From Hyphomicrobiales bacterium (lineage in GTDB: Bacteria > Pseudomonadota > Alphaproteobacteria > Rhizobiales > Xanthobacteraceae), in contig PLTE01000183.1 of the NCBI GenBank assembly GCA_003164375.1, positions 1 to 15,476 on the forward strand: DNA of 15,476 bases, written 5' to 3'. Positions 14,626 through 15,476 of this stretch are shown in pieces. The position numbers were made by a program, and so were the translations under genes. Under the pieces are notes generated by a model, which did no database searches, had not been told where the DNA came from, and saw only the letters and a list, made by a program, of their open reading frames with translations. Every line of letters starts with the position of its first letter. The stretch's first letter is position 1.

Positions 14626-15476
14626 ATGATCATCGACTCACACGGTCACCTCGTTCCCCAGGATCTGCTCACGGCCATCCGCGCTGACGCGAAGCTTTTC
14701 CCCTCGGTCCGACTCATTGAGGACGGCGGCAGCCTTGCCTTCGCCTTTGCCGGGGCAAAGCCGACGCGGCCGGTCTCCAAGCCGCTGAGCGACGCCGCCG
14801 CGCGCACCACCTGGCTCGACCAGCAGGGCATCCAAAAGCAGGTGGTCGGCGGCTGGGTCGATATGTTCGGCTATGAGCTGCCCGCCGGCGAAGGTGAGGC
14901 CTGGTCCGGTCTGATCAATACCGCGCTGCTCGCCGCCAAAACGACCGGCCGGTTCGTGCCGCTCGCAAGCGTCCCGATGCAGGACGGCAAGCGCGCCGCA
15001 GCGATGCTTAAAGCGGCCGTCGCCGCGGGCTTCCCGGGCGTCATGATCGGCACCCTGCCGCGCGGCATCGGCAGTGTGCTCGATGCTCCCGACCTCGATC
15101 CGTTCTGGGCCGCCGCCGACGAGCTAGGAGCGGTCGTCCACATTCATCCCAGTTTCGATGCCGGCGACGTGCGGGTGAACGCCTTCGGGCTTCAGAATGC
15201 AGTCGGACGCATCTCCGACGCCATCGTCGCGGTGGCGCGGCTTCTCTACAGCGGCCACGTCACCCGTTACGCCAACGCTAAATTCGTCGTCTCCATGGGC
15301 GCAGCTGGGCTGCCCTTCGTGCTCGGCCGCATGAAACGCAATCAGCAAATCACGCCCGGGATCAGCGACCCGATCGAGGCGCTCGGCCGCATTTACACCG
15401 ACACCATCCTGCACGACCCACGGGTGTTGCGCTTCGTTATTTCGATGATGGGCGCTGACCGCATCATGCTCGGCTC
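14626..15476 (+). CDS. Amidohydrolase-2 / ACMSD-family metal-dependent hydrolase or decarboxylase, 3' end outside window
   Basis: The 283 visible codons form a TIM-barrel enzyme of the amidohydrolase-2 family, which includes aminocarboxymuconate-semialdehyde decarboxylase and related ring-acid decarboxylases. Metal ligands His6 and His8 (DSHGHLVP) and a third at His172 or His174 (VVHIHPSFD) are visible; the aspartate expected near the C-terminus is probably beyond the window. The strand that normally reads HGGGxxP(F/Y) is SMGAAGLPFVLGRM (about 224-237), with Met where the catalytic His is expected. The start ATG 14626 is 7 nt after the large-subunit stop, so it belongs to the same operon and probably acts on a product of that pathway. 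Exact reaction unknown. Confidence 0.85.
   Translation, partial: MIIDSHGHLVPQDLLTAIRADAKLFPSVRLIEDGGSLAFAFAGAKPTRPVSKPLSDAAARTTWLDQQGIQKQVVGGWVDMFGYELPAGEGEAWSGLINTALLAAKTTGRFVPLASVPMQDGKRAAAMLKAAVAAGFPGVMIGTLPRGIGSVLDAPDLDPFWAAADELGAVVHIHPSFDAGDVRVNAFGLQNAVGRISDAIVAVARLLYSGHVTRYANAKFVVSMGAAGLPFVLGRMKRNQQITPGISDPIEALGRIYTDTILHDPRVLRFVISMMGADRIMLG

Overview
The window looks like chromosome of an alphaproteobacterium of the order Hyphomicrobiales (Bradyrhizobium / Rhodopseudomonas / Xanthobacteraceae-like). The evidence is high GC with GC-rich third codon positions, a DUF2849 - sulfite reductase - DUF934 cluster typical of rhizobia, a degenerate copy of the rhizobial intergenic palindrome that starts GAGCATGAT, a BjaI/BjaR-like quorum-sensing pair, and a rhizobial-style XRE regulator. 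I place it from gene content and remembered family resemblance; no search was run.

Layout. 1-589 (minus): 5' part of an NAD(P)-binding 6-phosphogluconate-dehydrogenase-like oxidoreductase (DUF1932 type) whose reading frame runs through a near-perfect 50-bp palindrome. 709-3409 (minus): sulfur-assimilation cluster, DUF2849 protein, then siroheme sulfite/nitrite reductase (cysI), then DUF934 protein, with a promoter region around 3475-3529 that carries two similar operator-like repeats. 3410-4031: gene-free. 4032-4424 (plus): XRE regulator, convergent with the next block.

4426-7470 (minus) is the most distinctive part: a LuxR-type receptor, a LuxI-type acyl-homoserine-lactone synthase, a PhyH-family Fe(II)/2-oxoglutarate dioxygenase starting 22 nt after luxI, and two very small unrecognised genes. 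A perfect 18-bp inverted repeat (ATCCCAAGTTCTTGGGAT) lies 54 bp upstream of luxI where a lux box is expected. The same 8-bp half-site recurs just upstream of both small genes. I read this as a quorum-sensing locus whose signal synthase is co-transcribed with an oxygenase that may tailor the signal or its acyl precursor.

7804-9039 (plus): a ChrA-type chromate transporter. 9087-10460 (minus): a MocR-type regulator (GntR HTH plus aminotransferase fold). It is divergent from a molybdenum-hydroxylase operon (plus, 10850-14618: FAD, 2Fe-2S and Mo subunits joined by ATGA overlaps), followed 7 nt later by an amidohydrolase of the ACMSD family (14626 to window end, partial). Between regulator and operon lies a perfect palindrome containing TTGATATATATCAA, an exact FNR/FixK-type site. 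Its active-site loop differs from CO dehydrogenase, so the operon is more likely a catabolic hydroxylase for an aromatic or heterocyclic compound, with the amidohydrolase acting on a downstream intermediate. The substrate cannot be read from sequence.

No tRNA, rRNA, CRISPR array, transposase or integrase was recognised.
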